The notes under the pieces are model-generated. The model searched no databases. It worked only from the letters and a program-made list of their open reading frames with translations, and was not told the DNA's origin. 9,680 nt of DNA from an uncultured Chloroflexota bacterium. GTDB taxonomy: Bacteria; Chloroflexota; Anaerolineae; Aggregatilineales; Phototrophicaceae. Position numbers and translations under genes: made by a program. Position 1 is the stretch's first letter. Each line of letters starts with the position of its first letter. The DNA is taken from contig CAIVEA010000096.1 of NCBI GenBank assembly GCA_903904765.1, positions 1-9,680 of the forward strand, given 5' to 3'. Below are positions 1 through 7,377 of this stretch, piece after piece.

Positions 1-2076
1 ATCGAACGTGCCATCAACAAGCTAACCCCGATGGCAAATACCGATGCTCTGCTGCTGATGAACGGGATTGACCACGCCGAGCCGGAGGCGCTCATCCCGC
101 AGATCATCGCCCATGCGAATGACGAGCTGCAAAACGCTACTGTGACGCATGGCCGCTTGCGCGATCATCTGGCGCGGGTGCGTGGTTCTGGCAAGGCGCT
201 GGAACTGTTTGAGGGCGAGTTCCGCTGGGGGCGTTATAGCGAGATTTTGCAAGGCGTGTATTCGACGCGCATTCATCTGAAGCAGGCCAACCATAAGGGC
301 GAGATGCTGCTGGAACGTTATATGGAGCCGCTGACTGCGATGGCGTGGCTCTCCGGCGCGGCAGTACCGGAAGGTGTTCCGGGTTTGGCTGATGTGGCGT
401 GGCACTGGCTGATGTTGAATCACCCGCATGATGATATTTATGGTAGCGGTATTGATGAAGTGCATCACGAGATGGACTACCGCTTCAACCAGTCGCGGCA
501 GGTTGGCGAGGCGCTGGTGCGGGACAGCCTGCGCTGGCTGGCGCGGGAAGTGGATTACACCGGACAGACCGGAATGCCGATCATCGTGTATAACGCGCTC
601 GGCTGGGGGCGCAGCGAAGTGGCACAGGCCGAAGTGGATTTTGAGTTTGACGACCCGCTGGCGGACAGCTTCCAGATCGTGGATGCGAAGGGCGTGGTTG
701 TGCCGCATCAGGTGGTGCGGGATGAGCAGGTGTTCTGGATGGAAGTGCTAAAGGCGAACCGCAAGCGCCGCGTGCAGGTGTTGCTGCCCGTGCGCGTGCC
801 GGCCTGCGGCTATACCACGCTGTACGTGCAACCGCGTTCGGGGGCGGCTCCGGCGGCAGGGCTAACGGTCAGCGGACGGCAGGCGGAGAATGCATTCCTG
901 AAGTTGAGTGTGGCTGACGATGGCGGCTTGACAGTGCTGGACAAAGCCACTGGCAAGACCTACAGCCAGTTGAACCACTTCTTTGATACCGAGGACACGG
1001 GGGACGAATACACCTATTGCCCGTTGCAGCATAATAGTCAACCCGTGAGTACCATCGGGCGGGCGGCGACCATCACCTGTGTCGAAAGTGGTCCGCTGCG
1101 TGCCCTGTATCGGATTGAGCGCGTCCTGCCCATCCCCGCTGGACTGACGGCAGACCGCCAAATGCGTTTGGTAGAGACTGTGCCGCTGCCGATCGTCTCC
1201 GAGGTGGCGGTGTTTGCCGATCAACCGGGAATCTACATCCGCACGACCATTCATAATGCGGCGCATGACCACAAGCTGACGGTGAATTTCCCCAGTGGCA
1301 TACAGGCAGCGCAGGCCTATGTGGACGAGTCATTCATGGTGGCGGAACGCGATTTGCAACTGCCGGACTCGACGGGGTGGGTGGAAGACCCGACGGCGTT
1401 GATGCACCAGCGCACCTTCACCGATCTGAGCAGCGACGGCGCGGGGCTGGCCGTGTTGAATCGCGGGCTGCCTTCGGTGGAAGTATATCAGGATGGCACG
1501 ATTGCCCTGACGCTCCTGCGTTGCGTGGGCTGGCTGTCGCGGGATGATCTGTGGGTGCGGCGCATTGCAGCCGGGCCACTCGTGCCCACACCGGGCGCAC
1601 AGTGCATTGGGGATTACGAGTATGAATATGCCATTCTGCCGCATGCCGGCGATTGGCAGCAGGTGTACGCGCAGGCGTACAACTACAACGCGCCGCTGCT
1701 CGCCCGCCGCGCGGATACGCACCCCGGACTCGAACTGCACGAGATGAACATCACCCGCGATGATCCGGCGAAAGTGACAAAAGCCCCTTGGCCGCGTGGT
1801 GGCAAGCTGGCCGATCACTTTAGCTTTGTGACGATAGACGCGCCGGAACTGGCACTCAGCGCCGTTTATCGCAGCGGAGAGCATCTATTCGTGCGCTGCT
1901 ATAACGTGACGCGCCAGCCCGTGCGGAGCGCGGTGTCGTTCGGTCAACCCGTTAAGCAGGTGGAACGTGCCCTGATGAATGAGGAAGGTCTGGAGGTGCT
2001 TCCGCTTGAGAATGGCAAGGTGATGATCGAGGTCATGGGGGGGGAGGTGTATACGCTGAAGATCAGTTCAGTTTGA
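1..2076 (+). CDS. Alpha-mannosidase, glycoside hydrolase family 38 (5' end missing)
   Basis: The reading frame is open from the first base, so this is the C-terminal 691 residues of a longer enzyme; an internal ATG at 31 is not the real start. GH38 enzymes hydrolyse alpha-mannosides with a zinc-dependent retaining mechanism. Visible family marks are LLMNGIDH near the start of the fragment, a GEFRWGRYSEILQGVYSTR stretch (about nt 217-273), and HPHDDIYGSGIDEVH (nt 421-465). The His at nt 427-429 of that last motif aligns with the zinc-ligand histidine of the HHDAI motif in animal Golgi mannosidase II. A GDEYTY motif (about nt 1000-1017) and the long beta-rich C-terminal half are also typical. 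The nucleophile aspartate and the other zinc ligands would lie upstream of the window. No signal peptide can be judged. A run of eight G at 2037-2044 stays in frame near the C-terminus. The mannoside it acts on cannot be told from the sequence. Confidence 0.9.
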   Translation: MERAINKLTPMANTDALLLMNGIDHAEPEALIPQIIAHANDELQNATVTHGRLRDHLARVRGSGKALELFEGEFRWGRYSEILQGVYSTRIHLKQANHKGEMLLERYMEPLTAMAWLSGAAVPEGVPGLADVAWHWLMLNHPHDDIYGSGIDEVHHEMDYRFNQSRQVGEALVRDSLRWLAREVDYTGQTGMPIIVYNALGWGRSEVAQAEVDFEFDDPLADSFQIVDAKGVVVPHQVVRDEQVFWMEVLKANRKRRVQVLLPVRVPACGYTTLYVQPRSGAAPAAGLTVSGRQAENAFLKLSVADDGGLTVLDKATGKTYSQLNHFFDTEDTGDEYTYCPLQHNSQPVSTIGRAATITCVESGPLRALYRIERVLPIPAGLTADRQMRLVETVPLPIVSEVAVFADQPGIYIRTTIHNAAHDHKLTVNFPSGIQAAQAYVDESFMVAERDLQLPDSTGWVEDPTALMHQRTFTDLSSDGAGLAVLNRGLPSVEVYQDGTIALTLLRCVGWLSRDDLWVRRIAAGPLVPTPGAQCIGDYEYEYAILPHAGDWQQVYAQAYNYNAPLLARRADTHPGLELHEMNITRDDPAKVTKAPWPRGGKLADHFSFVTIDAPELALSAVYRSGEHLFVRCYNVTRQPVRSAVSFGQPVKQVERALMNEEGLEVLPLENGKVMIEVMGGEVYTLKISSV

Positions 2077-2101
2077 CAAAATGTACATTTGTAAGTAGTC
2101 T
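2073..2101 (+). promoter_or_regulatory. Candidate promoter of the GntR/LacI regulator gene
   Basis: A perfect sigma70-type -35 hexamer, TTGACA, lies at 2073-2078 and overlaps the stop codon of the mannosidase gene. The best hexamer at 17-bp spacing is TAGTCT at 2096-2101, a poor -10 match. The spacer contains a 12-bp palindrome, the usual arrangement for an autorepressed regulator gene. The -35 match and the geometry are seen directly; promoter activity is inferred, and the weak -10 keeps confidence low. Confidence 0.35.
2079..2090. promoter_or_regulatory. Palindromic operator candidate AAATGTACATTT
   Basis: AAATGTACATTT at 2079-2090 is a perfect 12-bp inverted repeat centred on GTAC. It lies just after the mannosidase stop codon and about 50 bp before the regulator start. 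GntR/LacI chimeric regulators such as Bacillus AraR bind A/T-flanked palindromes with a GTAC-like core, so binding by the adjacent regulator is plausible. I saw no second copy upstream of the corrinoid operon at 3237-3324, which argues that the regulator controls itself or the sugar locus rather than the methyltransferase genes. Confidence 0.5.
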
Positions 2102-2141
2102 AACGTCTATACCTTTTTGAGTTGGACTGGACAAGTTGCAA

Positions 2142-3236
2142 ATGCTGGATCGAAGTTCAAATGCGCCCCATCTGCACATGCAGGTCGCAGGGCTGTTGAA
2201 AGATCGTATTCGGAGTGGAGTCTGGCCGGATAGAACGGTCATCCCTTCCGAGAAAGAACTGTGTGCCGAGTTTGATGTGGCACGGGGGACTATCCGGCAG
2301 GCACTCCAAACGCTGGAAAACGAAGGCTATCTCATCCGTGAACAAGGGCGGGGGACGTTCGTTCATCTGGCAGAAGTGAATCAGGTGGCCCTGCGTTCCA
2401 AGCGGTTGGCATTTGTTGTTCCTTACGTGCGGGACTCGTCCATTCCGACCATGCTGGTCGGGTTTCAGCAGGTGGCGGAAGAAGCAGGTTTCTCGGTGAT
2501 CTTCAATCATGTGAATAACGATCAGTCGCAGCAGGAACGGGTGATTGTCAAGCTGATTGATGAGCATATCGCCGGAATCGGCCTATATCCAGTCAGTTCG
2601 GAGGAGATTTCGCTGGTGGAACGGTTGAACGAGTCGGGCTTCCCGATTGTGCTGATTGACCGTTACCTGCGGAGTCTATCCACCGATTATGTGATGACCG
2701 ACCATTTCAGTGGGATTATCCGAGGGACGCAGTATCTGCTCGACCTCGGTCATCGGCGCGTGGGGTTTGTGACGTGGCTCTCGCCCGCAGTCAGCATGGA
2801 ACACCGTTTTCTGGGCTACCGTCAGGCGTTGAGCGAACGACAACTTCCCTTCGATGAACGGTTGGTGTGCCGTGTGGAAGGCTATCCGGTGATTGATCTG
2901 ACCCCGTTGCAGCAGTACCTGTCTGGCGAAGATCGCCCGTCGGCGATTGTGGCCGCCAACGATCAGATCGCCATCGGGTTGTACCGTGCGGCGGCCAGTT
3001 TGTCGCTGCGTATCCCGGAAGATTTGTCCATCATCGGGTTTGATAATCTGGATGTTTCATCCCACCTCGACCCGCCGCTGACGACGATTGCACAGCCGTT
3101 CCTCGCCATCGGGCAGGCGGCGGCCAACTGTCTGCTGCGCCGGATCAGAGGTGAACGGAGTCATTACGAACAGATCACGCTGCAACCGGAACTGATCGTT
3201 CGCAATTCGTGCAGGGCGTTCCGACCGAAGGGCTGA
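2142..3236 (+). CDS. GntR-type HTH regulator with LacI-type sugar-binding domain (AraR-like)
   Basis: This 364-residue protein has an N-terminal GntR winged helix: LHMQVAGLLKDRIRSG at about residues 11-26, IPSEKELC at 34-41, VARGTIRQALQTLENEGYL at 46-64, and the wing REQGRGTF at 66-73. It is followed by a LacI/periplasmic-binding-protein effector domain from about residue 87 to the end. Typical marks of that domain are GIGLYPV, PIVLIDRY (168-175), DYVMTDHFSGIIRGTQYLLDLGHRRVGFV (182-210), AIVAANDQIAIGLYRA (268-283) and LSIIGFDNLD (295-304). Chimeras of this type, for example AraR, are sugar-responsive repressors of carbohydrate genes. I chose ATG 2142; a TTG two codons earlier (2136) is possible, and neither has a strong ribosome binding site. 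The upstream mannosidase makes a sugar effector more likely than methanol. The effector itself is unknown. Confidence 0.88.
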   Translation: MLDRSSNAPHLHMQVAGLLKDRIRSGVWPDRTVIPSEKELCAEFDVARGTIRQALQTLENEGYLIREQGRGTFVHLAEVNQVALRSKRLAFVVPYVRDSSIPTMLVGFQQVAEEAGFSVIFNHVNNDQSQQERVIVKLIDEHIAGIGLYPVSSEEISLVERLNESGFPIVLIDRYLRSLSTDYVMTDHFSGIIRGTQYLLDLGHRRVGFVTWLSPAVSMEHRFLGYRQALSERQLPFDERLVCRVEGYPVIDLTPLQQYLSGEDRPSAIVAANDQIAIGLYRAAASLSLRIPEDLSIIGFDNLDVSSHLDPPLTTIAQPFLAIGQAAANCLLRRIRGERSHYEQITLQPELIVRNSCRAFRPKG

Positions 3237-3324
3237 AGCTAATCGCCAGCGCCTTATATGCCGGAGTTGCCATCACGAACCGTTTCATGCGTGGTCAATT
3301 TAGTACCGTCAAGGAGTCTTGAGC
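3237..3324 (+). other. Intergenic leader before the corrinoid operon
   Basis: This 88-bp gap separates the regulator from the methyltransferase operon. It holds a clear ribosome binding site near its end and a TTATAT hexamer at 3254-3259 that could be a -10 box, although no acceptable -35 box lies 17-18 bp upstream. An imperfect inverted repeat, ATCACG at 3272-3277 with CGTGGT at 3290-3295 (one G-T pair, 12-nt loop), is too weak to call a terminator or operator. No convincing promoter was found, so the operon could be read from here or from further upstream. Confidence 0.3.
3311..3316 (+). promoter_or_regulatory. Ribosome binding site of the corrinoid protein gene
   Basis: AAGGAG at 3311-3316 is a near-perfect Shine-Dalgarno sequence 8 nt before the ATG at 3325. 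It decides the start in favour of that ATG over the in-frame TTG at 3319, which would lie only 2 nt from it. Confidence 0.75.
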
Positions 3325-3960
3325 ATGACGATTATTGATGAACTGCGTGAAGGTGTTATTCAGGGGCAGGCGAATGTCGCTCTTGAGAAGGTGAAAAAGG
3401 CGCTGGAAGAAGGCTATGCCGCTGATGTCATTCTGAACGAAGGACTCATCAGCGCCATGAGCAAGGTCGGGCAGATGTATGAGGACGGGGAGGTATTCGT
3501 CCCCGAAATGCTGATCGCCGCCCGTGCGATGGATAAGGCGCTGCAAATTTTGCGTCCCTATCTGGTGGCGCAGGGCGTGAAGCCGGTGGGCAAGGTGGCA
3601 ATTGGGACGGTGAAGGGCGATTTGCACGACATCGGCAAAAAGCTGGTGGCGATGATGCTGGAAGGTTCGGGCTTCGAGATTATTGATCTGGGAATTGATG
3701 CGCCGCCAGAGAAGTTCGTGGATGCGGTGCAGAATAAAGGCGCGGACGTGGTGGCGCTTTCGGCGCTTCTGACTACCACCATGCCCAACATGAAAATGGT
3801 GGTGGATGCCCTCAAACAGGCCGGCGTGCGTGAGAAGGTGCGGATTATCATCGGTGGCGCGCCTGTGAATCAGGCGTATGCCGAACAGATTGGCGCAGAT
3901 GGCTACGCGCCAGATGCATCCAGCGCCGTTCGCAAAGTCCGCGAGATGTTGGGCGTATAG
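3325..3960 (+). CDS. mtaC: Methyltransferase cognate corrinoid protein (MtaC-like)
   Basis: This 211-residue cytoplasmic protein carries the cobalamin cofactor that accepts a methyl group from the substrate methyltransferase and passes it to a second one. Residues 1-85 form the helical cap domain of the MtaC/MtbC/MtmC/MetH group (LNEGLISAMSKVGQMYEDGEVFVPEMLIAARAM within 37-69). Residues 88-211 form the Rossmann-like B12-binding domain, with the base-off/His-on motif GDLHDIGKKL; His101 is the expected lower cobalt ligand. Further binding-loop marks are SALLTTTM (146-153) and IGGAP (176-180). The length is normal for the family. It is followed after 22 nt by a MtaB-like gene, the same C-B order as mtaCB in Methanosarcina, so methanol is the likely methyl source. 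The family alone does not separate methanol from methylamine versions; the neighbour does. Confidence 0.93.
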   Translation: MTIIDELREGVIQGQANVALEKVKKALEEGYAADVILNEGLISAMSKVGQMYEDGEVFVPEMLIAARAMDKALQILRPYLVAQGVKPVGKVAIGTVKGDLHDIGKKLVAMMLEGSGFEIIDLGIDAPPEKFVDAVQNKGADVVALSALLTTTMPNMKMVVDALKQAGVREKVRIIIGGAPVNQAYAEQIGADGYAPDASSAVRKVREMLGV

Positions 3961-3982
3961 CGCCAGATCAGGCAAAACTCAC

Positions 3983-5365
3983 ATGGAGATTTATAAGCAT
4001 CTGGCTGTCAAAGACCCGGATGACTTGATCTTTGGTCATTCCCCTCGCCCGTTGACTCTGCCGAACGGGTTGGTGATCGGCGGCGGGTTGGTGTATCCCG
4101 AACTGAATTTCACCCTCCCGCCGATGTCTATCAGCGCCGAGACGATGCCCGAAATCCGCGAACAGTACCGTCAGATCATCGAAAGCGCCTGTGCTAGGGC
4201 GGTTGATCTGTACCTACCGGGGCTGGTGGTCGAATTTGAACTGTTGCCCGAAATGACCCGCACGCCAGAATGGGGCGCGGAGATCACGGCGATTTTGCGT
4301 GACTGTCTGGATCGGTTCGCACAGCGCGACGGCCTGAAAAGCGCGTTGCGCGTCACCCCCAACGACATCCGCGAGTTTGAGCGCCCGCCCCGCATGCTGG
4401 GCGGCGACCTGTGGGACGATATGGTTCGCAGCTTCGAGCTGTGCGCGCAGGCTGGCGCGGATTTGCTGTCCATCGAGTCGACGGGCGGCAAAGAAATCCA
4501 TGATGATGCGATCCTGTACGCTGACCTGCCGACGGTGGCCTATGCGCTGGGGGTGCTGGGCGCACGCGATATGACTTTCCTGTGGGACATGATCGTGCGG
4601 GTGGGGCTGAAGAACGGCGCTGTTCCGGCGGGCGATACGGCCTGCGGTTTCGCCAATACCGCGATGGTGTTGGCGGAGATCCGGCACATCCCGCGTGTGT
4701 GGGCGGCGCTGATCCGCGTGATGAGCGTGGCACGCAGCCTCGTGGCTTTTGAGCGCGGCGCAGTTGGCCCCGGCAAAGACTGTGCCTATGAAGGGCCGTA
4801 CATCAAGGCCATCACGGGGTATCCGATTGCGCTGGAAGGGGCGGAGGCGGCTGTGGCGCACTCGTCCCCCATCGGCAATATCGCCAAAGCCACCGCCGAT
4901 CTGTGGAGCAACGAGTCGGTGCAGAATGTGAAGTTGCTCGGCGGCGCTGCCCCAACCGTTTCGCTGGAACAACTGGCTTACGCGGCGCGGCTGATGAACG
5001 CGGCAACCGAAGCTGGCCCGCATACCGCGCTCATGCTGCGTAACCTGTTCGTGGCCTCCGATACGGCCTACGACCCGCAGGCGTTTGTGCTGCGCCCCGA
5101 TGTGGTGATTGATCTATCGCGGGAAATCATCGCGGAGGAGACGGCCTATGGGCGAGTGCGGCGGGCGGCGCTGGCAACGGCACAATGCCTGCGAAAAGCG
5201 CACCACGAGGGGTTGTGTCCGCTGTCGCCGCAGGAAGTGAACTGGCTGGATCGGTTGTCGAAACAGGCGGACGTGCTACCGGAGGCCGAAGAAGCCTTGA
5301 TCGAGCAGATGAAAGATCAGGTTGATGCGGACAAGATTCGCCTCGACCAGTACGGTCTGGCATAA
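3983..5365 (+). CDS. mtaB: Methanol:corrinoid methyltransferase (MtaB)
   Basis: The 460-residue product matches the length of Methanosarcina barkeri MtaB (about 461). MtaB uses zinc to activate methanol and transfers its methyl group to Co(I) of the corrinoid protein. Recognisable blocks are TPEWGAEITAIL (94-105), LLSIESTGGKEIHDDAIL (161-178), AGDTACGFANTAM (216-228), RSLVAFERGAVGPGKDCAYE (251-270), IKAITGYPIALEG (274-286) and DLWSNESV (306-313). From memory, the zinc ligands of the M. barkeri enzyme are Glu164, Cys220 and Cys269; the equivalents here are Glu165, Cys221 and Cys267, so the site appears complete. ATG 3983 is chosen because it gives the family length and follows the mtaC stop by 22 nt; the frame is open upstream but only inside mtaC. 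The ribosome binding site is weak (CAGG about 10 nt upstream). MtaB is a small family, distinct from the pyrrolysine-containing methylamine enzymes, and no in-frame amber codon occurs. Confidence 0.93.
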   Translation: MEIYKHLAVKDPDDLIFGHSPRPLTLPNGLVIGGGLVYPELNFTLPPMSISAETMPEIREQYRQIIESACARAVDLYLPGLVVEFELLPEMTRTPEWGAEITAILRDCLDRFAQRDGLKSALRVTPNDIREFERPPRMLGGDLWDDMVRSFELCAQAGADLLSIESTGGKEIHDDAILYADLPTVAYALGVLGARDMTFLWDMIVRVGLKNGAVPAGDTACGFANTAMVLAEIRHIPRVWAALIRVMSVARSLVAFERGAVGPGKDCAYEGPYIKAITGYPIALEGAEAAVAHSSPIGNIAKATADLWSNESVQNVKLLGGAAPTVSLEQLAYAARLMNAATEAGPHTALMLRNLFVASDTAYDPQAFVLRPDVVIDLSREIIAEETAYGRVRRAALATAQCLRKAHHEGLCPLSPQEVNWLDRLSKQADVLPEAEEALIEQMKDQVDADKIRLDQYGLA

Positions 5366-5379
5366 GGGCGATTCACAGG

Positions 5380-7353
5380 ATGGCAGGCACGATGACTGAA
5401 CCCGCACACCGCCTGATCTTGATGCCTTCTGGACGGCAGGGGCAAATCGCACATGGGACGACGCTGCTGGAAGCGTCCCGTTCGCTTGGGGTGGAGTTGG
5501 AGGCGATCTGCGGCGGCAGGCAAACCTGCGGTAAGTGTCTGGTACATCCTGAACAGGGTGAGTTCCTCAAACACGGGATTCGCTCGGATGCCGATCATCT
5601 CAGCCCGCCGCAGTCCGACGAACAAGCCTACGCCGCTGTACATGGTCTGGATGTGCGCCAGACGCGGATGGCTTGCGCGGCACAGGTGGTCGGGGATGTG
5701 CTGGTGCAGATACCCGATTCCAGCCTCGCCCGCAAGCAGGCCATCCGCAAAGCCGCAGGGGAGGTGCTGATCGAGGTAGCGCCTGCCGTCCGCTTGGTGT
5801 ATGTGGAGGTGCAGCCGCCTGTGCTGGGATCGGCGGGGGATTGGGAGCGTGTGCAAGCGGCGCTTCAGGAGCAGCACGGTTTGAGTGGGCTGAACATCGA
5901 ACTGCCGCTGTTGCACAGCCTCCAGCGGACGCTGCGCGAAGGTCAGTGGAAGCTCACGCTTACACTCGGGCGCGATCAACAGGTGATTCGTATCGCGTCC
6001 GGTTATGACGAGCGCCTGTACGGGCTGGCGGTGGATGTGGGCACGACGACGGTGGTGGCGCATCTGTGCGATTTGCGTACCGGCGCAGTGTTGGCGACAC
6101 GGGCAGAGATGAACCCGCAGGTGCGCTATGGCGAGGATGTGATGAGCCGCGTGTCGTATGGGGTGAGCGAGGTGGGCGGGGTCGCCCGCATGCACCATGC
6201 GATTGTGAAGGTGCTGCATGATCTGGCACTGGCCGCCGCGCAGGACGCACAAATCGCTCCGGCGGACATCACCGATGTCGTGCTGGTGGGCAATACAGTG
6301 ATGCACCATCTCCTGCTCGGCATTGATCCGGTGGAACTGGGGCATGTACCGTTCGCGCTGGCGACAGGTGAACCGCTGGATTTGAAAGCGCGTGATCTGG
6401 GGTTAAAAGGTGTCGCGCATTCGGCACAGGTTCATGTGCTGCCTTGTATCGCGGGGTATGTGGGCGCGGACGCGGTGGCGGTGCTGCTCTCCGAGTATCC
6501 GCTGCTGGCGGCGGACGCGGTGACGCTGATTATTGATGTGGGGACGAATGCCGAGATTTTGCTGATCGCCGGGGAGCGCATTCTGGCGGCCTCCAGCCCG
6601 ACAGGGCCGGCCTTCGAGGGCGCTCAGATCAAGCACGGGCAGCGGGCGGCGGCGGGTGCGATTGAACGCTTCCGCATTGACCGGAAAACGGGGGCGGTGC
6701 GCTATCAGGTGATCGGGGATTCGCGCTGGAGCGATGCGCTGCCGCCGGGGGAAACGCTGGCGGCGACGGGCATTTGCGGGTCGGGCATCATCGAGATTGT
6801 GGCGGAGTTGTTCTCCGCTGGCGTGATCTCCGCCACCGGACGACTGCCGCCGAATGCCAACCATGCACGGGTGCGGGCAGCGGGCGTGTCCGGCGAATTT
6901 GTGGTCGCCACCGCCGACGAGAGCGCGACAGGCAGCGAAATCGTGGTCACGCAGCAGGATATTCGCGCCATTCAACTGGCAAAGTCGGCGCTGTACGCGG
7001 GGGTTCGCCTACTGATGGATCACATGGGTGTGAATCGCGTAGATTACATCAAACTGGCGGGGGCGTTCGGCAGTTACATTGACCCGCGCTTCGCGATGGC
7101 GATTGGCCTGATTCCCGATTGTGACCTGAGCCACGTGGTTTCGGTGGGGAACGCCGCCGGAGATGGCGCTCGAATCGCACTGCTGAATCGGGAGCAGCGG
7201 CAGGAGGCGGAACGGCTGGCGCGGCGGGCCGAATATGTGGAAACAGCTGCTCACCCGCGCTTCCACGAGTATTATGTGGATGCGATGACCTTCCCCCATG
7301 CCAGCGATTCATTCCCTCACTTCGAGCAGTTTCAGGCCGACCATTTTGGATGA
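5380..7353 (+). CDS. Corrinoid protein reductive activator: 2Fe-2S plus ASKHA ATPase (RACo family, DUF4445)
   Basis: This 657-residue protein belongs to the activators that reduce inactive Co(II) corrinoid back to Co(I) at the expense of ATP, as RACo does for the acetogen corrinoid iron-sulfur protein. The N-terminal domain (about 10-112) is a plant/adrenodoxin-type ferredoxin with Cys44, Cys50, Cys53 (CGGRQTCGKC) and a fourth Cys99 (MACAAQV), fitting one 2Fe-2S cluster. A linker domain (about 115-205) follows. The ASKHA ATPase region shows LAVDVGTTTVVAHL (216-229), LVGNTVMHHLLLG (302-314), LIIDVGTNAEILL (383-395), GPAFEGAQIKHGQRAA (409-424), TGICGSGIIEI (463-473) and KLAGAFGSYIDP (558-569). 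It starts 14 nt after mtaB. ATG 5392 is an equally possible start, four codons in; neither has a strong ribosome binding site. It differs from archaeal RamA, which has C-terminal 4Fe-4S clusters, and this points to a bacterial-type system. Confidence 0.92.
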   Translation: MAGTMTEPAHRLILMPSGRQGQIAHGTTLLEASRSLGVELEAICGGRQTCGKCLVHPEQGEFLKHGIRSDADHLSPPQSDEQAYAAVHGLDVRQTRMACAAQVVGDVLVQIPDSSLARKQAIRKAAGEVLIEVAPAVRLVYVEVQPPVLGSAGDWERVQAALQEQHGLSGLNIELPLLHSLQRTLREGQWKLTLTLGRDQQVIRIASGYDERLYGLAVDVGTTTVVAHLCDLRTGAVLATRAEMNPQVRYGEDVMSRVSYGVSEVGGVARMHHAIVKVLHDLALAAAQDAQIAPADITDVVLVGNTVMHHLLLGIDPVELGHVPFALATGEPLDLKARDLGLKGVAHSAQVHVLPCIAGYVGADAVAVLLSEYPLLAADAVTLIIDVGTNAEILLIAGERILAASSPTGPAFEGAQIKHGQRAAAGAIERFRIDRKTGAVRYQVIGDSRWSDALPPGETLAATGICGSGIIEIVAELFSAGVISATGRLPPNANHARVRAAGVSGEFVVATADESATGSEIVVTQQDIRAIQLAKSALYAGVRLLMDHMGVNRVDYIKLAGAFGSYIDPRFAMAIGLIPDCDLSHVVSVGNAAGDGARIALLNREQRQEAERLARRAEYVETAAHPRFHEYYVDAMTFPHASDSFPHFEQFQADHFG

Positions 7354-7377
7354 ACAACTAGATATTAAAGCGAGAAC

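Noticed and set aside
22..708. 228-codon open frame on the minus strand at the window start
   Set aside because: Antisense to the GH38 coding sequence, whose conserved motifs fall in the same stretch.
2037..2044. Run of eight G near the end of the mannosidase gene, a possible slippage or phase-variation site
   Set aside because: It lies about ten codons from the stop, in frame, with normal flanking sequence; a slip would change only the extreme C-terminus, so a switching role is unlikely.
3254..3259. TTATAT as a -10 box for the corrinoid operon
   Set aside because: No acceptable -35 hexamer at 17-18 bp spacing; the upstream bases overlap the regulator stop codon and match poorly.
3295..3975. 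226-codon open frame on the minus strand covering the corrinoid gene
   Set aside because: Its His-rich product has no recognisable domain and it mirrors a gene with clear B12-binding motifs and a strong ribosome binding site.
3878..3982. Upstream extension of the MtaB frame by 35 codons
   Set aside because: The extension overlaps the corrinoid gene, gives sequence unlike MtaB and exceeds the family length; ATG 3983 fits better.
4214..5023. 269-codon open frame on the minus strand inside mtaB
   Set aside because: A shadow of mtaB with low-complexity His/Arg/Ala composition and no motif.
5317..6345. 342-codon open frame on the minus strand
   Set aside because: It lies antisense to the well-supported activator gene (and the mtaB end). 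Its product is rich in His, Arg and Gln, as expected for a reverse-strand shadow of GC-rich coding DNA, and shows no family motif.
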